In this document: piece by piece, positions 8,527-18,900 of the stretch
How positions within the stretch are numbered: the first letter of the stretch is position 1
Layout: each line of letters starts with the position of its first letter
Translations under genes and position numbers: made by a program
Notes under the pieces: generated by a model
Seen by the model: the letters and a program-made list of their open reading frames with translations, nothing else
Told to the model about the DNA's origin: nothing
Databases searched by the model: none
DNA from: Pseudomonadota bacterium
GTDB lineage: Bacteria > Pseudomonadota > Gammaproteobacteria > Thiotrichales > Thiotrichaceae
Direction of reading: 5' to 3'
Assembly: GCA_002747455.1 (NCBI GenBank)
Contig: PDPG01000027.1
Location: 1 to 34,749, forward strand
DNA length: 34,749 nucleotides

Positions 8527-9783
8527 ATGAAAAAGCTTACCACTACAATTTCTAACATCGCACTTGCTGGTGCATTGCAACTTGCTGTCGCGGGCTCTTT
8601 GATCTTTGCTACTTCAGCTGCCAGCGCGGATGATGTCACACCGAAAGCAACAATGAACACTTATGTGAACATTGCTCACGCTTCGTTCTCAGACTCCTTA
8701 AACACCGCCAAGGCACTCAAAGTAGCTATTGATGCGTTTGTTGCCGAGCCTTCTGAAGAAACGCTGAAAGCGGCTAAAAAGGCCTGGTTGGCTGCACGTA
8801 TCCCTTACGGACAGACTGAGGTGTTCCGCTTTGCAAACCCAAATGTTGATAAATGGGAAGGCAAGGTCAACGCATGGCCTTTGGATGAAGGTCTGATCGA
8901 CTATGTGGATGCCAGCTACGAGCACGAGGATGGTAACAAGTTCGCTCAGGCGAATATTATCTCCGGCGATGAAGCAATCGACATGGCGCTACTTGAGTCT
9001 TACCACGAAAAGGGTGGCTCTGAGGCCAATGTTGCCACCGGTTATCATGCAATTGAGTTTCTGCTGTGGGGTCAGGATTTAAACAAAGATCCAAAGAGCA
9101 CAGGTTCACGCCCTTATACAGACTATGTAAAGGGTGAAGGCTGCACGAACGGCAACTGTGAGCGTCGCGCAAAGTATCTGACTGTTGCTGCTGATTTGCT
9201 AGTCAAAGACTTGAAAGATATGGTCGCTGACTGGGCGCCGGATTCTGACAACTACCGCAAGAAGTTCCTTGCGTTGGATGGCAAAGAAGCGGTTCGTAGA
9301 ATGTTGTTCGGCATGGGTAGCCTGAGCTTGGGTGAACTGGCGGGTGAGCGTATTAATGTTGCGCTACTGGCACACTCTCAGGAAGATGAGCACTCTTGCT
9401 TTAGTGATAACACACATACCGACATCGTTGAAAATGCGCGTGGTATTCAGAACATCTTCCGCGGTGAGTACAAGCGTCCTGATGGCAGTGTGGTCAAAGG
9501 TGCGAGCCTTGCTGAGTTAGTTGCGGCGAAGAATGCAAAGCTGGCTGAGTCGCTAACCAAGAAGCTCAACGAATCTCAGCAGCGCGCGGCCGCAGTGGTT
9601 GATGCTGCAGAAAATGGTGAACACTTCGACCAGCAAATCTTGCCTAACAATGCCGAAGGCAATAAGCGCGTAAAAGCGGTCATCACTGCGTTGCGTGCAC
9701 AAACTGCTGACATCGAAGCCACTGCAAGTGCGCTGGGGATCAACGATCTGAACCCTGAAACGAGTGAATCATTCAGCGAGTAA
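8527..9783 (+). CDS. Imelysin-family (peptidase M75) iron-regulated periplasmic protein
   Basis: The 418-residue exported protein has a signal peptide ending around SAASA (residues 34-36). It carries the imelysin signature GxHxxE as GYHAIEFLLWGQD, with H174 and E177. A downstream block, FGMGSLSLGELAGER followed by the EDEHSCFSD segment, is typical of the IrpA/ICMP type. Such proteins are iron-regulated and related to the metal-binding domain of EfeO; proposed roles are iron binding or delivery in the periplasm, and peptidase activity has been claimed for some. It follows hemP and precedes the diheme gene by 3 bases, so it is tightly coupled within the iron operon. Confidence 0.92.
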   Translation: MKKLTTTISNIALAGALQLAVAGSLIFATSAASADDVTPKATMNTYVNIAHASFSDSLNTAKALKVAIDAFVAEPSEETLKAAKKAWLAARIPYGQTEVFRFANPNVDKWEGKVNAWPLDEGLIDYVDASYEHEDGNKFAQANIISGDEAIDMALLESYHEKGGSEANVATGYHAIEFLLWGQDLNKDPKSTGSRPYTDYVKGEGCTNGNCERRAKYLTVAADLLVKDLKDMVADWAPDSDNYRKKFLALDGKEAVRRMLFGMGSLSLGELAGERINVALLAHSQEDEHSCFSDNTHTDIVENARGIQNIFRGEYKRPDGSVVKGASLAELVAAKNAKLAESLTKKLNESQQRAAAVVDAAENGEHFDQQILPNNAEGNKRVKAVITALRAQTADIEATASALGINDLNPETSESFSE

Positions 9784-9786
9784 ACA

Positions 9787-11178
9787 ATGAGTCTGTCACT
9801 ACTAGCCAGTGCAACGGGCGCTTTGCTCCTTTCTGCACAAGCCATTGAGGAGACAAACATCAGATCCGGTGGGGCAACCACCGTGTTTGACAAGAGTCGG
9901 CATGCGTTCTCGCTGCCGGCTCGTAACTTGAGTATCTTAAGGCGTGATAATTTCTTTATCGGCAATGCCTTTTTTAGACAACCGTGGGTGCCTGCGCCCG
10001 CTTCAACCAAGTCCCGTGATGGGCTTGGCCCGCTGTTTAATACAAATTCCTGTCAGGGCTGCCATATTAGAAATGGGCGTGGTCGTCCGCCACTTAAAGA
10101 GGACGAGGCATTTGTATCAGCCCTGATTCGTCTGAGTATTCCGGCCAGCACTGACGAGCACCAAGCTTTATTAAAAACGGTCGGGGTGGTTCCCGAACCA
10201 CACTATGGCGATCAGCTTCAACCCAGAGCAAAAAATGGCATGAAGCCGGAAGGCATTCCCCATTTGAGTTATGAAACTATTAATGGCTCATTTGCTGATG
10301 GCACAGCTTATCAACTGACAAAGCCTACGCCACATATCGAAAACACAACTTATGGCGACCTTCACAGCAAGCTACAGACATCTGTCAGGGTTGCCCCCGC
10401 CATGATTGGTTTGGGTCTAATTGATGCGATTAACGACACAGATATTCTGGCCAATGTCGATGCGAATGATAAAAATGGCGATGGTATTTCGGGACGCGCC
10501 AACTACGTGTGGGATGTAGCACAACAAAAAACCACACTAGGGCGGTTCGGCTGGAAGGCCAACCAGCCAAACCTTGATCAGCAGGTCAAAAGTGCTTTTA
10601 TCAGCGACTTGGGACTCACCTCCTCTCTGTTCCCCGAACAGTCCTGTACTGCCATACAAAAAGACTGCCAACGTGCGATAGAAGGTGGCAAACCGGAAGT
10701 TGAAGACAAGATAATGAAGCCTGTGGTTTTCTATGCATCAACACTCGGCGTTCCGGCACGACGTAACACAAAAGACCCGGCGGTGATTAGAGGTCAACAG
10801 CTTTTCTCAGCCGTTGGCTGTAGTAGCTGCCACCACCCAACATTCAAAACCGGCGAATACCCTGCGACTAAAGAGCTTGCTCATCAAGTCATCACTCCAT
10901 ACAGCGACTTCCTGCTGCATGATATGGGGGAAGGCTTGGCAGACGGTCGCCCTGACTTTCTCGCCAGTGGCCGTGAATGGCGAACACCACCACTGTGGGG
11001 CATTGGCCTGGTGAAGACAGTCAGCCGCCATACACGCTTTTTGCATGATGGCCGCGCTCGCAATTTGAGCGAAGCAATTTTGTGGCATGGCGGCGAGGCA
11101 AAAGCGGCTCAGAAGGCCTATGTCTCCATGAGCAAGGCAGACCGCGATGCGTTAATCGCCTTTTTAAATTCGCTTTAA
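9787..11178 (+). CDS. Di-haem oxidoreductase, DUF1111 family (thiol oxidoreductase-like)
   Basis: The 463-residue exported c-type cytochrome-like protein has two haem-attachment motifs, CQGCH (residues 89-93) and CSSCH (345-349). The second sits in a C-terminal cytochrome c-like domain and is followed by the LHDGRARNLSEAILWHGGEA motif typical of diheme oxidoreductases and peroxidases. A short hydrophobic signal sequence is present at the N-terminus (cleavage near AQA, residues 17-19). Electron transfer in the periplasm is expected; the substrate is unknown. It sits between two imelysin genes, an order I recall from Fur-regulated loci of pseudomonads. A redox step, such as converting ferric and ferrous iron during uptake, is a reasonable inference. 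Confidence 0.9.
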   Translation: MSLSLLASATGALLLSAQAIEETNIRSGGATTVFDKSRHAFSLPARNLSILRRDNFFIGNAFFRQPWVPAPASTKSRDGLGPLFNTNSCQGCHIRNGRGRPPLKEDEAFVSALIRLSIPASTDEHQALLKTVGVVPEPHYGDQLQPRAKNGMKPEGIPHLSYETINGSFADGTAYQLTKPTPHIENTTYGDLHSKLQTSVRVAPAMIGLGLIDAINDTDILANVDANDKNGDGISGRANYVWDVAQQKTTLGRFGWKANQPNLDQQVKSAFISDLGLTSSLFPEQSCTAIQKDCQRAIEGGKPEVEDKIMKPVVFYASTLGVPARRNTKDPAVIRGQQLFSAVGCSSCHHPTFKTGEYPATKELAHQVITPYSDFLLHDMGEGLADGRPDFLASGREWRTPPLWGIGLVKTVSRHTRFLHDGRARNLSEAILWHGGEAKAAQKAYVSMSKADRDALIAFLNSL

Positions 11179-11201
11179 TTTTCCTTCATTCAGGTAACAC
11201 T

Positions 11202-12380
11202 ATGACTCGCTCAACATTTATCCTTTGCCTTGTGGCACTGGGATCATTAGGCCCGCTCCCCCTCGTGGCCGAGACCAAAACATCTGCCAATGGCAATACG
11301 ACCACAGTGCTTACAGAAACCACGAGGAAAGTGGCGGATCAAGCGGCGGTCGCTCTGCCCAAAGCGACCTCGACGAGGCTATTGAAGGCGCTCGGCCAGC
11401 GAGTGATTGTGCCGCTATACCAGCGCGCAGATAAGACTGCCACTGCATTGAATCAGCAAGTCATCCACTTTTGTAACAACCCGACCGAAGCCAATTTACA
11501 GAGCGTACGCCGGCACTGGTCACACGCGCTGAGTGCATGGGAATCTTCGGAGATTGCTCTGTTTGGCCCAGCACTGCGTAAGCAGCGTGACTTACACATT
11601 TATTTTCGTCCGGTCAAAAAGCGCGTCATCAAAAAGTTACTCCGGCAGGAAACACCCATCAGCATCGACAACCTAGAGTTTGCAGGTGTCGGCGCACAAG
11701 GCTTTGCCTCTATGGAGTATTTATTATTTGACCGTGAAAAATCTGATGCTGACATCGTTGCGCAGTTTGCCGCAGATGACAGCCGCCATTGTCAGCACCT
11801 CTTGGCCATTAGCACGCTGCTAAAGCGCGATATTGCTGCCATTCTGCATGAATGGAACGAGGGCTATGTAACGGCACTCACTCAAACCGGTGGTGATACC
11901 ACCGCATTTGCCAACGACACGCAAGCCCTGGAAATGGTCTATGGCAAGATAGATCAGCTATCTGAGGCCATTATTAATAAGCTCCGTCATGCTTTGGCAA
12001 AAAATGCGCAACTTGCGGGGAAAGACCCCAAACGTGAAAACACCAATGCGTACAAGCTGGAAGCATGGCGCAGCGGCCACACTTTGGCAAACATTCACGC
12101 CAATCTCTACGGCATTGACTTGGCTCTTGCTAAAAGCGGCATATTTAGTTGGCTGGAACAATCTGGCAATGGTGATCTGGTTAAACAATATCAATCTATC
12201 CGAGAGGCAATAAATAAGATCGATTTCCCTTCCGATGACTTATTCCAGCAGATTGAAGATAAGCAGCTAGAGGCAGGCGATGCACTGTTTGATCAGGTCC
12301 GAGCCTTATCCAAGGTCGTTCAGGCGATTGCAGCAAAGTTAGGCATCCAACTAGGATTTAACGACAGCGACGGTGACTAA
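11202..12380 (+). CDS. Second imelysin-family protein, histidine motif altered
   Basis: I choose the ATG at 11202 because it opens a signal peptide (MTRSTFILCLVALGSLG, cleavage near LVA-ET). Upstream in-frame sequence overlaps the preceding gene. The mature part is imelysin-like, with CNNPTEANLQSVRRHW, an aromatic/acidic metal-site region and a C-terminal helical repeat. At the place of GxHxxE it reads GFASMEYLLFD: the glutamate (E172) is kept but alanine 169 replaces the histidine. This variant is usual in the second imelysin of such gene pairs, and it implies a different metal site from the first protein. The gap to the diheme gene is 23 bases, and the next gene starts 1 base after its stop. 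Confidence 0.88.
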   Translation: MTRSTFILCLVALGSLGPLPLVAETKTSANGNTTTVLTETTRKVADQAAVALPKATSTRLLKALGQRVIVPLYQRADKTATALNQQVIHFCNNPTEANLQSVRRHWSHALSAWESSEIALFGPALRKQRDLHIYFRPVKKRVIKKLLRQETPISIDNLEFAGVGAQGFASMEYLLFDREKSDADIVAQFAADDSRHCQHLLAISTLLKRDIAAILHEWNEGYVTALTQTGGDTTAFANDTQALEMVYGKIDQLSEAIINKLRHALAKNAQLAGKDPKRENTNAYKLEAWRSGHTLANIHANLYGIDLALAKSGIFSWLEQSGNGDLVKQYQSIREAINKIDFPSDDLFQQIEDKQLEAGDALFDQVRALSKVVQAIAAKLGIQLGFNDSDGD

Positions 12381-12381
12381 G

Positions 12382-13479
12382 ATGCAACGTCGCGACTTCT
12401 TGCGACTCACTGCCTCATTGGCAGTGACTAGCATCAGCTCAAAGGCACTGGCAGGCGCTGGCAAATTTCGCCTGTTTTCTGCCAGCGACAACGACCAGGG
12501 GCTGCACCGTCTGACGCTTTGGGAGTCGGCCTCAACACAAGCTAAACACTTTGCTATCCCTTTTCGGGCGCATGACATCCTGCCTTTTCCTGACAAGCAG
12601 CACGTCATGGCATTTGGTCGCCGCCCGGAGATGCACTGCGTCGTGGTCAATACTCAAAACGCTAAAAGTACCTTGGTTGATGCCAAGGCCGGTCGGCATT
12701 TCTATGGCCATGGCTGTTTTTCCCAAGACGGCTCGACACTGTTTACCACTGAGAATTTCTACGATAAAGGCACTGGGGTCATTGGCATTCGTGATAGCCA
12801 GTCCATGACGGTTCTTGGTGAATATCAAACTCACGGGGTAGGCCCGCATGACATTCATTTAATGCCCGATGGCAAAACACTAGTGGTGGCGAATGGCGGC
12901 ATTGCAACCCATCCCGACTATGGTCGTCGCAAGCTCAATATCGACACCATGCAACCCTCTTTGGTGTATATCGACCTGAGCAATGGACAGAAGCTTGATG
13001 AGTTTCGTTTAAAGGAGCACAAGCTCAGTATTCGGCATTTATCAGTGAACGAACGAGGTGATGTGGGTGTTGCCACTCAGTATCAGGGAAACTCCCATAA
13101 GCAGCCGCCTCCCTGCTTAGTGGCATATCAACGCCACGGCCAGCCACTCAAAGAAATATCCATTCCCACCACACTTAGCCACGCCGTTCGTGGCTATATG
13201 GCTGACATCGCCCATGATCCGCACAATGAAGTGTTAATCGCGACAGCGCCACGTGGTAACCGTATAACACTGTGGGATACCCGACAATTCCAATTCATCC
13301 AGCACATCGACTTGCCCCAGCCGAGCGGTATTCAGTATTTGGCGGATGAAAAATATTTTGTCATTTCCAGCGCAACGGGAGGAATTTATCGCGTTGATCT
13401 CAATGTTACCCACCCTGAGGTTCAACTGCTGTATTCGGACAGGCACACCGCTTGGGACAACCATTTGGTCATCACCTAG
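12382..13479 (+). CDS. DUF1513 family Tat-exported beta-propeller protein
   Basis: The N-terminus [12 protein letters not shown] is a twin-arginine signal, which favours the ATG at 12382 over the GTG at 12373. The rest has repeated WD/YVTN-like strand motifs (for example [39 protein letters not shown]), consistent with a seven-bladed propeller of the DUF1513 family. Such proteins follow imelysin and DUF1111 genes in iron-regulated operons; the activity is unknown. Tat export suggests it is folded or loaded with a cofactor in the cytoplasm. It is the last gene of the rightward operon. Its TAG stop shares the palindrome CTAG with the stop of the convergent aroQ gene, so no intergenic terminator separates them. 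Confidence 0.88.
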   Translation: MQRRDFLRLTASLAVTSISSKALAGAGKFRLFSASDNDQGLHRLTLWESASTQAKHFAIPFRAHDILPFPDKQHVMAFGRRPEMHCVVVNTQNAKSTLVDAKAGRHFYGHGCFSQDGSTLFTTENFYDKGTGVIGIRDSQSMTVLGEYQTHGVGPHDIHLMPDGKTLVVANGGIATHPDYGRRKLNIDTMQPSLVYIDLSNGQKLDEFRLKEHKLSIRHLSVNERGDVGVATQYQGNSHKQPPPCLVAYQRHGQPLKEISIPTTLSHAVRGYMADIAHDPHNEVLIATAPRGNRITLWDTRQFQFIQHIDLPQPSGIQYLADEKYFVISSATGGIYRVDLNVTHPEVQLLYSDRHTAWDNHLVIT

Positions 13480-13967
13480 ACAACAACGCCTCCCGAAACG
13501 GCGCTTGTCTGCTGTCTCGCCGCGCGCCTGACCAATGCTTCAATACCCAACACATAACCGTCAACCCCCAAGCCAACAATAATGCCAGTGGCGGCAGGTG
13601 ACAGATAAGAGTGATGACGAAATGGTTCACGTGCATGCACATTGGAAATATGTACCTCAATCACCGGCACGTCACTGCCTTTTATGGCATCGTGTAAGGC
13701 CACCGAGGTGTGAGTATAAGCACCGGCATTAAACACAATGCCCAGCATACTCCCGTCCAATACACCTGCACGCGCTTCGTGAATTGCATCAATCAGCTCA
13801 CCTTCGTGATTACTTTGCAAACAGTCAATCGCCACCCCCAAGCGTTCCCCCGCCGCCCGGCACATATCCTCCACATCGGATAAAGTTTGGCTGCCATACT
13901 GCGCTGGTTCACGAATGCCCAGCAGGTTCAAATTTGGGCCATTTAGTATAAGAATTGATTTCATCAT
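13476..13967 (-). CDS. aroQ: Type II 3-dehydroquinate dehydratase
   Basis: AroQ converts 3-dehydroquinate to 3-dehydroshikimate in the shikimate pathway. Family motifs are present: [15 protein letters not shown] and the active-site tyrosine in AQYGSQTL near the N-terminus, then [21 protein letters not shown] and [21 protein letters not shown]. The start is at one of two adjacent ATG codons (13967 or 13964), giving 162-163 residues, slightly longer than the usual 145-150 because of a short C-terminal tail. It follows the spermidine-synthase-like gene by 10 bases and is likely co-transcribed with it. The common neighbour accB is absent here. Confidence 0.95.
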   Translation of the reverse strand: MMKSILILNGPNLNLLGIREPAQYGSQTLSDVEDMCRAAGERLGVAIDCLQSNHEGELIDAIHEARAGVLDGSMLGIVFNAGAYTHTSVALHDAIKGSDVPVIEVHISNVHAREPFRHHSYLSPAATGIIVGLGVDGYVLGIEALVRRAARQQTSAVSGGVVV

Positions 13968-13977
13968 TTTTCGCGTG

Positions 13978-14670
13978 CTAATCCTGTTGTAGTTTCTCGG
14001 CGATCCAAATGGTGTGTTGTGATTTGCCCTGGTCATCACCAGGCACATTCATTTGTTCAACCATAAAGCCCGCTCGCACCAATTTGCCTTTGACGGTTTC
14101 ATCCGGCGACGGTGCCCAAATAGCCAACACTCCCATTGGCTCCAGTGCTTCAAAACAAGCACGCATCCCGGAAAAGGTATAGAGCCAGTCATTCTCTTTA
14201 AACAACAAATCGCCAGGGCCATTATCTGTATCCAGCAAAATGGCATCGTAACGCTGCTTTTTAGAACGCAGTAAACGAGCAATATCCAGCTCATTGAGTG
14301 TGACTCGATCATCCTTAACCGGAAAGCCCAAGGCCTTACCCAATACACCATTTTCATGCCACTCCCTGACCTCCGGCAACCACTCGCACACTTCAATCTG
14401 CGCCTGCAAATTGAACTGTTTCAGGATTTCCACCAAGGTGTAACCAAGCCCCAAGCCCCCCAGTAGCACTTTGGGTTGGTGACGTTTGCATAATATTTTC
14501 GCCGGAATTTTTGCCAATGCCTGACGAGACGGTGCAGAAGCCGAACTCATCCACTGCTCTGACTGTGCGCCACCTGTGCTTAAACAGTATGAGCCACCAA
14601 CAGAGAACAAGTGCAGTGTTCCTTGCTGGCGGGGTAATTCAGCAGTACCAAGTAGCGTTGTTTCATCCAT
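13978..14670 (-). CDS. Spermidine-synthase-like methyltransferase-fold protein
   Basis: The 230-residue cytoplasmic protein has a Rossmann-like nucleotide-binding core resembling polyamine aminopropyltransferases: [16 protein letters not shown] (motif I) and an acidic residue after the second strand (EVCEW). [12 protein letters not shown] segment stands where spermidine synthases have the catalytic aspartate. It is shorter than SpeE (about 290 aa) and lacks most of the N-terminal strand domain, so the substrate may not be spermidine. It heads a two-gene minus-strand unit with aroQ and is divergent from the RND adaptor gene. Confidence 0.78.
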   Translation of the reverse strand: MDETTLLGTAELPRQQGTLHLFSVGGSYCLSTGGAQSEQWMSSASAPSRQALAKIPAKILCKRHQPKVLLGGLGLGYTLVEILKQFNLQAQIEVCEWLPEVREWHENGVLGKALGFPVKDDRVTLNELDIARLLRSKKQRYDAILLDTDNGPGDLLFKENDWLYTFSGMRACFEALEPMGVLAIWAPSPDETVKGKLVRAGFMVEQMNVPGDDQGKSQHTIWIAEKLQQD

Positions 14671-14792
14671 GATCTAAACTGTCCGGCAAAAAATGTGAGC
14701 ATATCACGCACTGCTTATATTCGACACATTGAAGTTACAGGCAAAATCACCGAGACGCCCGGCTGTGTTACTGAATCTGACGCAAGATTATG

Positions 14793-14798
14793 TATAAT
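14793..14798 (+). promoter_or_regulatory. Probable -10 element of the RND efflux operon
   Basis: A perfect TATAAT at 14793-14798 lies 40 bases upstream of the adaptor start. Any -35 element at usual spacing is weak (ACTGAA-like). The gene's ribosome-binding site is GGAG at 14827-14830. Confidence 0.45.
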
Positions 14799-14837
14799 GC
14801 CGCCCACTTAACTTAACCGATCCGTCGGAGCATTTAA

Positions 14838-15932
14838 ATGTCTACTCAGACCGTGGTTGACCGGCTTTTATTACTCGCTTTACTACTCCCCTTATTACAG
14901 GCTTGTCAGTTGGAGACTGATGATCAGCCGGAAGTGAAACCAGAAATTATTCGTCAGGCATTGGTGGTTCAGCCCATTCCTGCGACAGGTGGTCAATTAC
15001 GCACCTTCCCTGCCATCGTTGAGGCAAATGATCAGACTAATCTGGCATTTCGGGTGCCAGGACAGCTGATCAAACTTTCGGTTAAATCGGGGCAGCCGGT
15101 AAAGAAGGGGCAACTATTGGCCCAACTGGACACGAATGACTTCCGCAATGCACTGGAAGACCGCGAGGCAAGGTTGGACTTGGCAAGCACCCAATACCAA
15201 CAGGCTTATACCTTATTCCGCAAAAAATATGCGTCCAAGGCAGAGCTGGATCAGCGTCGTGCTGGCCTAAAAAGTGCGAAAACAGCCGTTAAGCAAGCCA
15301 AGGATAATCTACGGTATGCCACATTACGGGCACCATTTGACGGCGTGGTCTCCAGTGTGAGCGTGGAGAATTTCCAGTTTATTCAGCCCCAACAAACCAT
15401 CGTCCAGCTGCAACGTAATGGCGATGTGGGGATTCGTTTTGATGTGCCAGAGTCTATTTTCACCCAGCTTCGCAAAGTCGAAAACTACCGTAAATTATGT
15501 GGTGATGTTCACTTTGGTAGTAATACCGACAGCTATCGCGCCTGTTATAAGGAGCATAATTTAGTACCCGACAGGCTAACTCGCACCTATCCAGTGCTGT
15601 TCAGCCTGCAAGACCCCGGCCAAATCACGGTATTAGCAGGCATGAGTGCGACCATTAATCTGGATTTATCCAAAGTGAGCAAAGCCGTTGCCAGCCATGC
15701 AGTACTGATTCCGGTGGAGGCAGTATTTGACCAAAACGACCAACAATACGTCTGGCGACTCAAGGATGACATGACGCTGCACAAACATCCGGTGACCGTT
15801 TCGGGCATTAGTAACAATATGATTCGGATTAGCCAGGGTTTAAGCCCACGCGATAAAATCGTCGCGGCGGGTGTCAGCCTTCTCACGGAAGGCCAAAAAA
15901 TCCGTATTTATCAAAAAGAACGCGGTCTCTGA
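14838..15932 (+). CDS. RND efflux periplasmic adaptor lipoprotein (HlyD/MFP family)
   Basis: The 364-residue membrane fusion protein has a lipoprotein signal (LLLALLLPLLQAC, acylated cysteine at residue 23). Then come a barrel-sandwich lipoyl half (VPGQLIKLSVKSGQPVKKGQLLAQLD), a short alpha-helical hairpin (about residues 105-155), the second lipoyl half (LRAPFDGVVSSVSVENFQFI) and beta-barrel plus membrane-proximal domains. It links the inner-membrane permease with an outer-membrane channel. The permease gene follows after 12 bases. No outer-membrane factor gene is present, so a TolC-like protein encoded elsewhere is presumably used. Confidence 0.93.
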   Translation: MSTQTVVDRLLLLALLLPLLQACQLETDDQPEVKPEIIRQALVVQPIPATGGQLRTFPAIVEANDQTNLAFRVPGQLIKLSVKSGQPVKKGQLLAQLDTNDFRNALEDREARLDLASTQYQQAYTLFRKKYASKAELDQRRAGLKSAKTAVKQAKDNLRYATLRAPFDGVVSSVSVENFQFIQPQQTIVQLQRNGDVGIRFDVPESIFTQLRKVENYRKLCGDVHFGSNTDSYRACYKEHNLVPDRLTRTYPVLFSLQDPGQITVLAGMSATINLDLSKVSKAVASHAVLIPVEAVFDQNDQQYVWRLKDDMTLHKHPVTVSGISNNMIRISQGLSPRDKIVAAGVSLLTEGQKIRIYQKERGL

Positions 15933-15944
15933 CGGAGCAACAGC

Positions 15945-18900
15945 ATGACTATTGCAGAAAGCGCTATTCGTCAGAAAACAATTAGCTGGATGATGATTGT
16001 GTTGCTGCTTATTGGCGGCTACATCGCATTTCAGGGCTTGGGTCGCCTTGAAGACCCCAATTTTACGATCAAGCAAGCGGTTATTGTCACCCAATACCCC
16101 GGTGCCTCCGCGCAGGTGGTTGAAGAAGAAGTCACCCTGCCAATTGAGAATGCCATTCAGCAACTGCCCTACCTGGATAAAGTGACCTCCACCACAATGG
16201 GCGGTTTGTCACAGATCATGGTGGAAATGAAAAGCATCTATCGCAAAGATGACCTTGCCCAGATTTGGGACGAAATGCGCCGTAAAATCCGCGATATGCA
16301 AGGCCATTTGCCACCGGGCGTTAAGCCACCGATTATTAACGATGACTTTGGTGATGTGTACGGCTACTTCCTCGCCATTACTGGTGACGGCTATCAGTAC
16401 AATGACTTAGAGGATTACGTTGATTATCTGCGTCGTGAGTTGGTGCTAGTGGACGGTGTCGGTAAGGTCGTGGTGGGTGGCACACGCTCCCGCCAGCTTA
16501 TTATCGAAATCAACCGCTCACAGATGAATGCATTAGGTCTGTCGGCGACCAGCTTGCAAGCTCTGTTAAGTACACAAAGTCTAGTCACCAATGCAGGTAA
16601 TATGCGCGTTGGTTCTGAATACATTCGCATTGAGCCGACCGGAACCGTTTCCAGCATTGATGACGTACGCAATTTGGTGGTGGGACGTAATGGTAATCAG
16701 TTGGTGTACCTGACAGATATTGCCGAGCTAAAGCTGGATTATAAAGACCCTGCCAACCACATTTATCACCACAACGGCAAAAACGCACTCACACTGGGCA
16801 TCTCCTTCGCTACAGGCGTAAACGTGGTTACTGTGGGCAAAGCGGTTCGTAAGCGCATGGAAGAACTGGAGTACATGCGCCCTATCGGAATTGAAGTAAG
16901 TGAAATTTACAACCAGCCGCAGCAAGTGGAGTCATCGGTTGAAAATTTCATCGTTGGCTTGGCGCAATCTGTTGGTATTGTGATTGTGGTACTACTCATT
17001 GCTATGGGCCTGCGTCCCGGTATTTTGATGAGTTTTGTTTTACTGCTCACCATTGCCGGCACCTTCATTATCATGAACATTGCAGGCATTGAGCTGCATC
17101 GAATATCTCTGGGGGCATTGATTATCGCACTGGGAATGCTGGTGGATAATGCCATCGTCATCACCGAAGGGGTCATGATAGGGCTACATCATGGACTCAG
17201 CCGCATTGAAGCCGCCAACCGCATTGTAAAAAATACCAGCTGGCCACTACTCGGTGCGACGGTAATTGCTATTACTGCCTTCGCTCCGATTGGTTTGTCG
17301 CCAGATGCCAGTGGTGAATTTACCGGAAGTTTGTTTTGGGTGCTGTTGATTTCGCTCTTTTTAAGCTGGATTTTGGCCATTACCATCACACCGTTCCTAT
17401 GCTATCTGATGTTCAAAGAGGAAATTGGCATTAAGGTGGGTGAAGAAGAACCTGACCCGTATAAGGGCATTTTTTACCGAATATATCGCGGCATTGTGCG
17501 CTTTTGTCTACGCTTCCGCTGGCTGACGGTATTGCTGATTATGGCAATGTTTGTCGGTTCCCTCGTTGGCTTCGGGCAAGTGCGGCAAGCCTTTTTCCCT
17601 GATAGCCCATTGCCAATGTTTACAGTGGACTACTGGCTACCAGAAGGCACCGATATTCGCGCCACAGAAGCCGATGCAAAAAAACTGGAAAATTACATCA
17701 AGTCACTGGATAGCGTCGAGTATGTCACCACCACGATTGGCCGTGGTGCTGAACGTTTTATATTGACCTATGCCGTAGAATTTAATGCACCAAGCTATGC
17801 ACAGTTTATTATTCGCACTAAAAACTTTGATGACATAGAGCCACTGATTAAACAACTAAAAACACACACACAAGAGAAATATCCGCAAGCCTTTGTTAAG
17901 TTTGACCGCATGGCGATTGGCCCTGCAACCAAGGCAAAAATTGAGGCTCGCTTTATCGGCCCTGACCCCAGGGTGCTACGCGAACTGGGGGAAAAGGGAT
18001 TGGCAATTCTTCGTGCCGAACCTGACGCTATTAATGTCCGGCAGGACTGGCGGCAGCGCACCAAGGTCATTCGCCCCATTTTCAACGACGAAGAAGCCCG
18101 CCGCTTGGGCATTAGCAAAGCCGATCTCGACAATGCTATTGCACTAAACGCCAGCGGATTAAGCATTGGCTTGTATCGTGAAGGCTCAACCGTGTTACCG
18201 ATTGTACTTCGGCCACCAGAACAGGAGCGTGGCACGATGGAGCAGCTCAAAAACATTCAGGTATTTAGTCCGGCCAAGCAAGCCTATGTCAGCATTGAAC
18301 AAATCATTGAGCGCATTGATGTGGTTTGGGAAGACCCGCTGATCAAACGTCGTGACCGTAAGCGCACTTTATCGGTGCTGGCTGACCCTGATATGGAACG
18401 TGGCAGTAATCCGGCGGCACTACTGGCCAAGATTCGCCCGGCCTTTGAAGCCATTCCGCTAGAACCGGGTTATGACCTGCAATGGGGAGGTGAATACGAG
18501 GCACAGGCCAAAGCAAACAAGGCCGTATTTGCCTATGTGCCGATTGGCGCCTTGCTGATGGTGGTCATTACCGTATTCATGTTTAACTCAATTCGCCAAA
18601 CCTTGGTCGTTTGGATTACTGTTCCGCTGGCAATTATTGGGGTCAGTACTGGCTTGTTGATAATGAATACACCGTTTAGCTTTACGGCGTTGCTGGCTGT
18701 GTTAAGTTTGAGCGGGATGTTGATTAAAAACGGTATCGTGCTGGTTGAGGAGATTAAACTGCTGAATGAAGAACAGGAAATGCCGTGGATTCAAGCGATT
18801 GAGCAGGCAGCCGTCAGTAGGATGCGTCCGGTTACAATGGCCATGATCACCACCGTATTGGGCATGATTCCACTGTTACCCGACGTATTTTTCCGTCCTA

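Noticed and set aside
11082..11201. Upstream extension of the second imelysin gene
   Set aside because: It overlaps the end of the diheme oxidoreductase gene in another frame; the ATG at 11202 begins a clear signal peptide.
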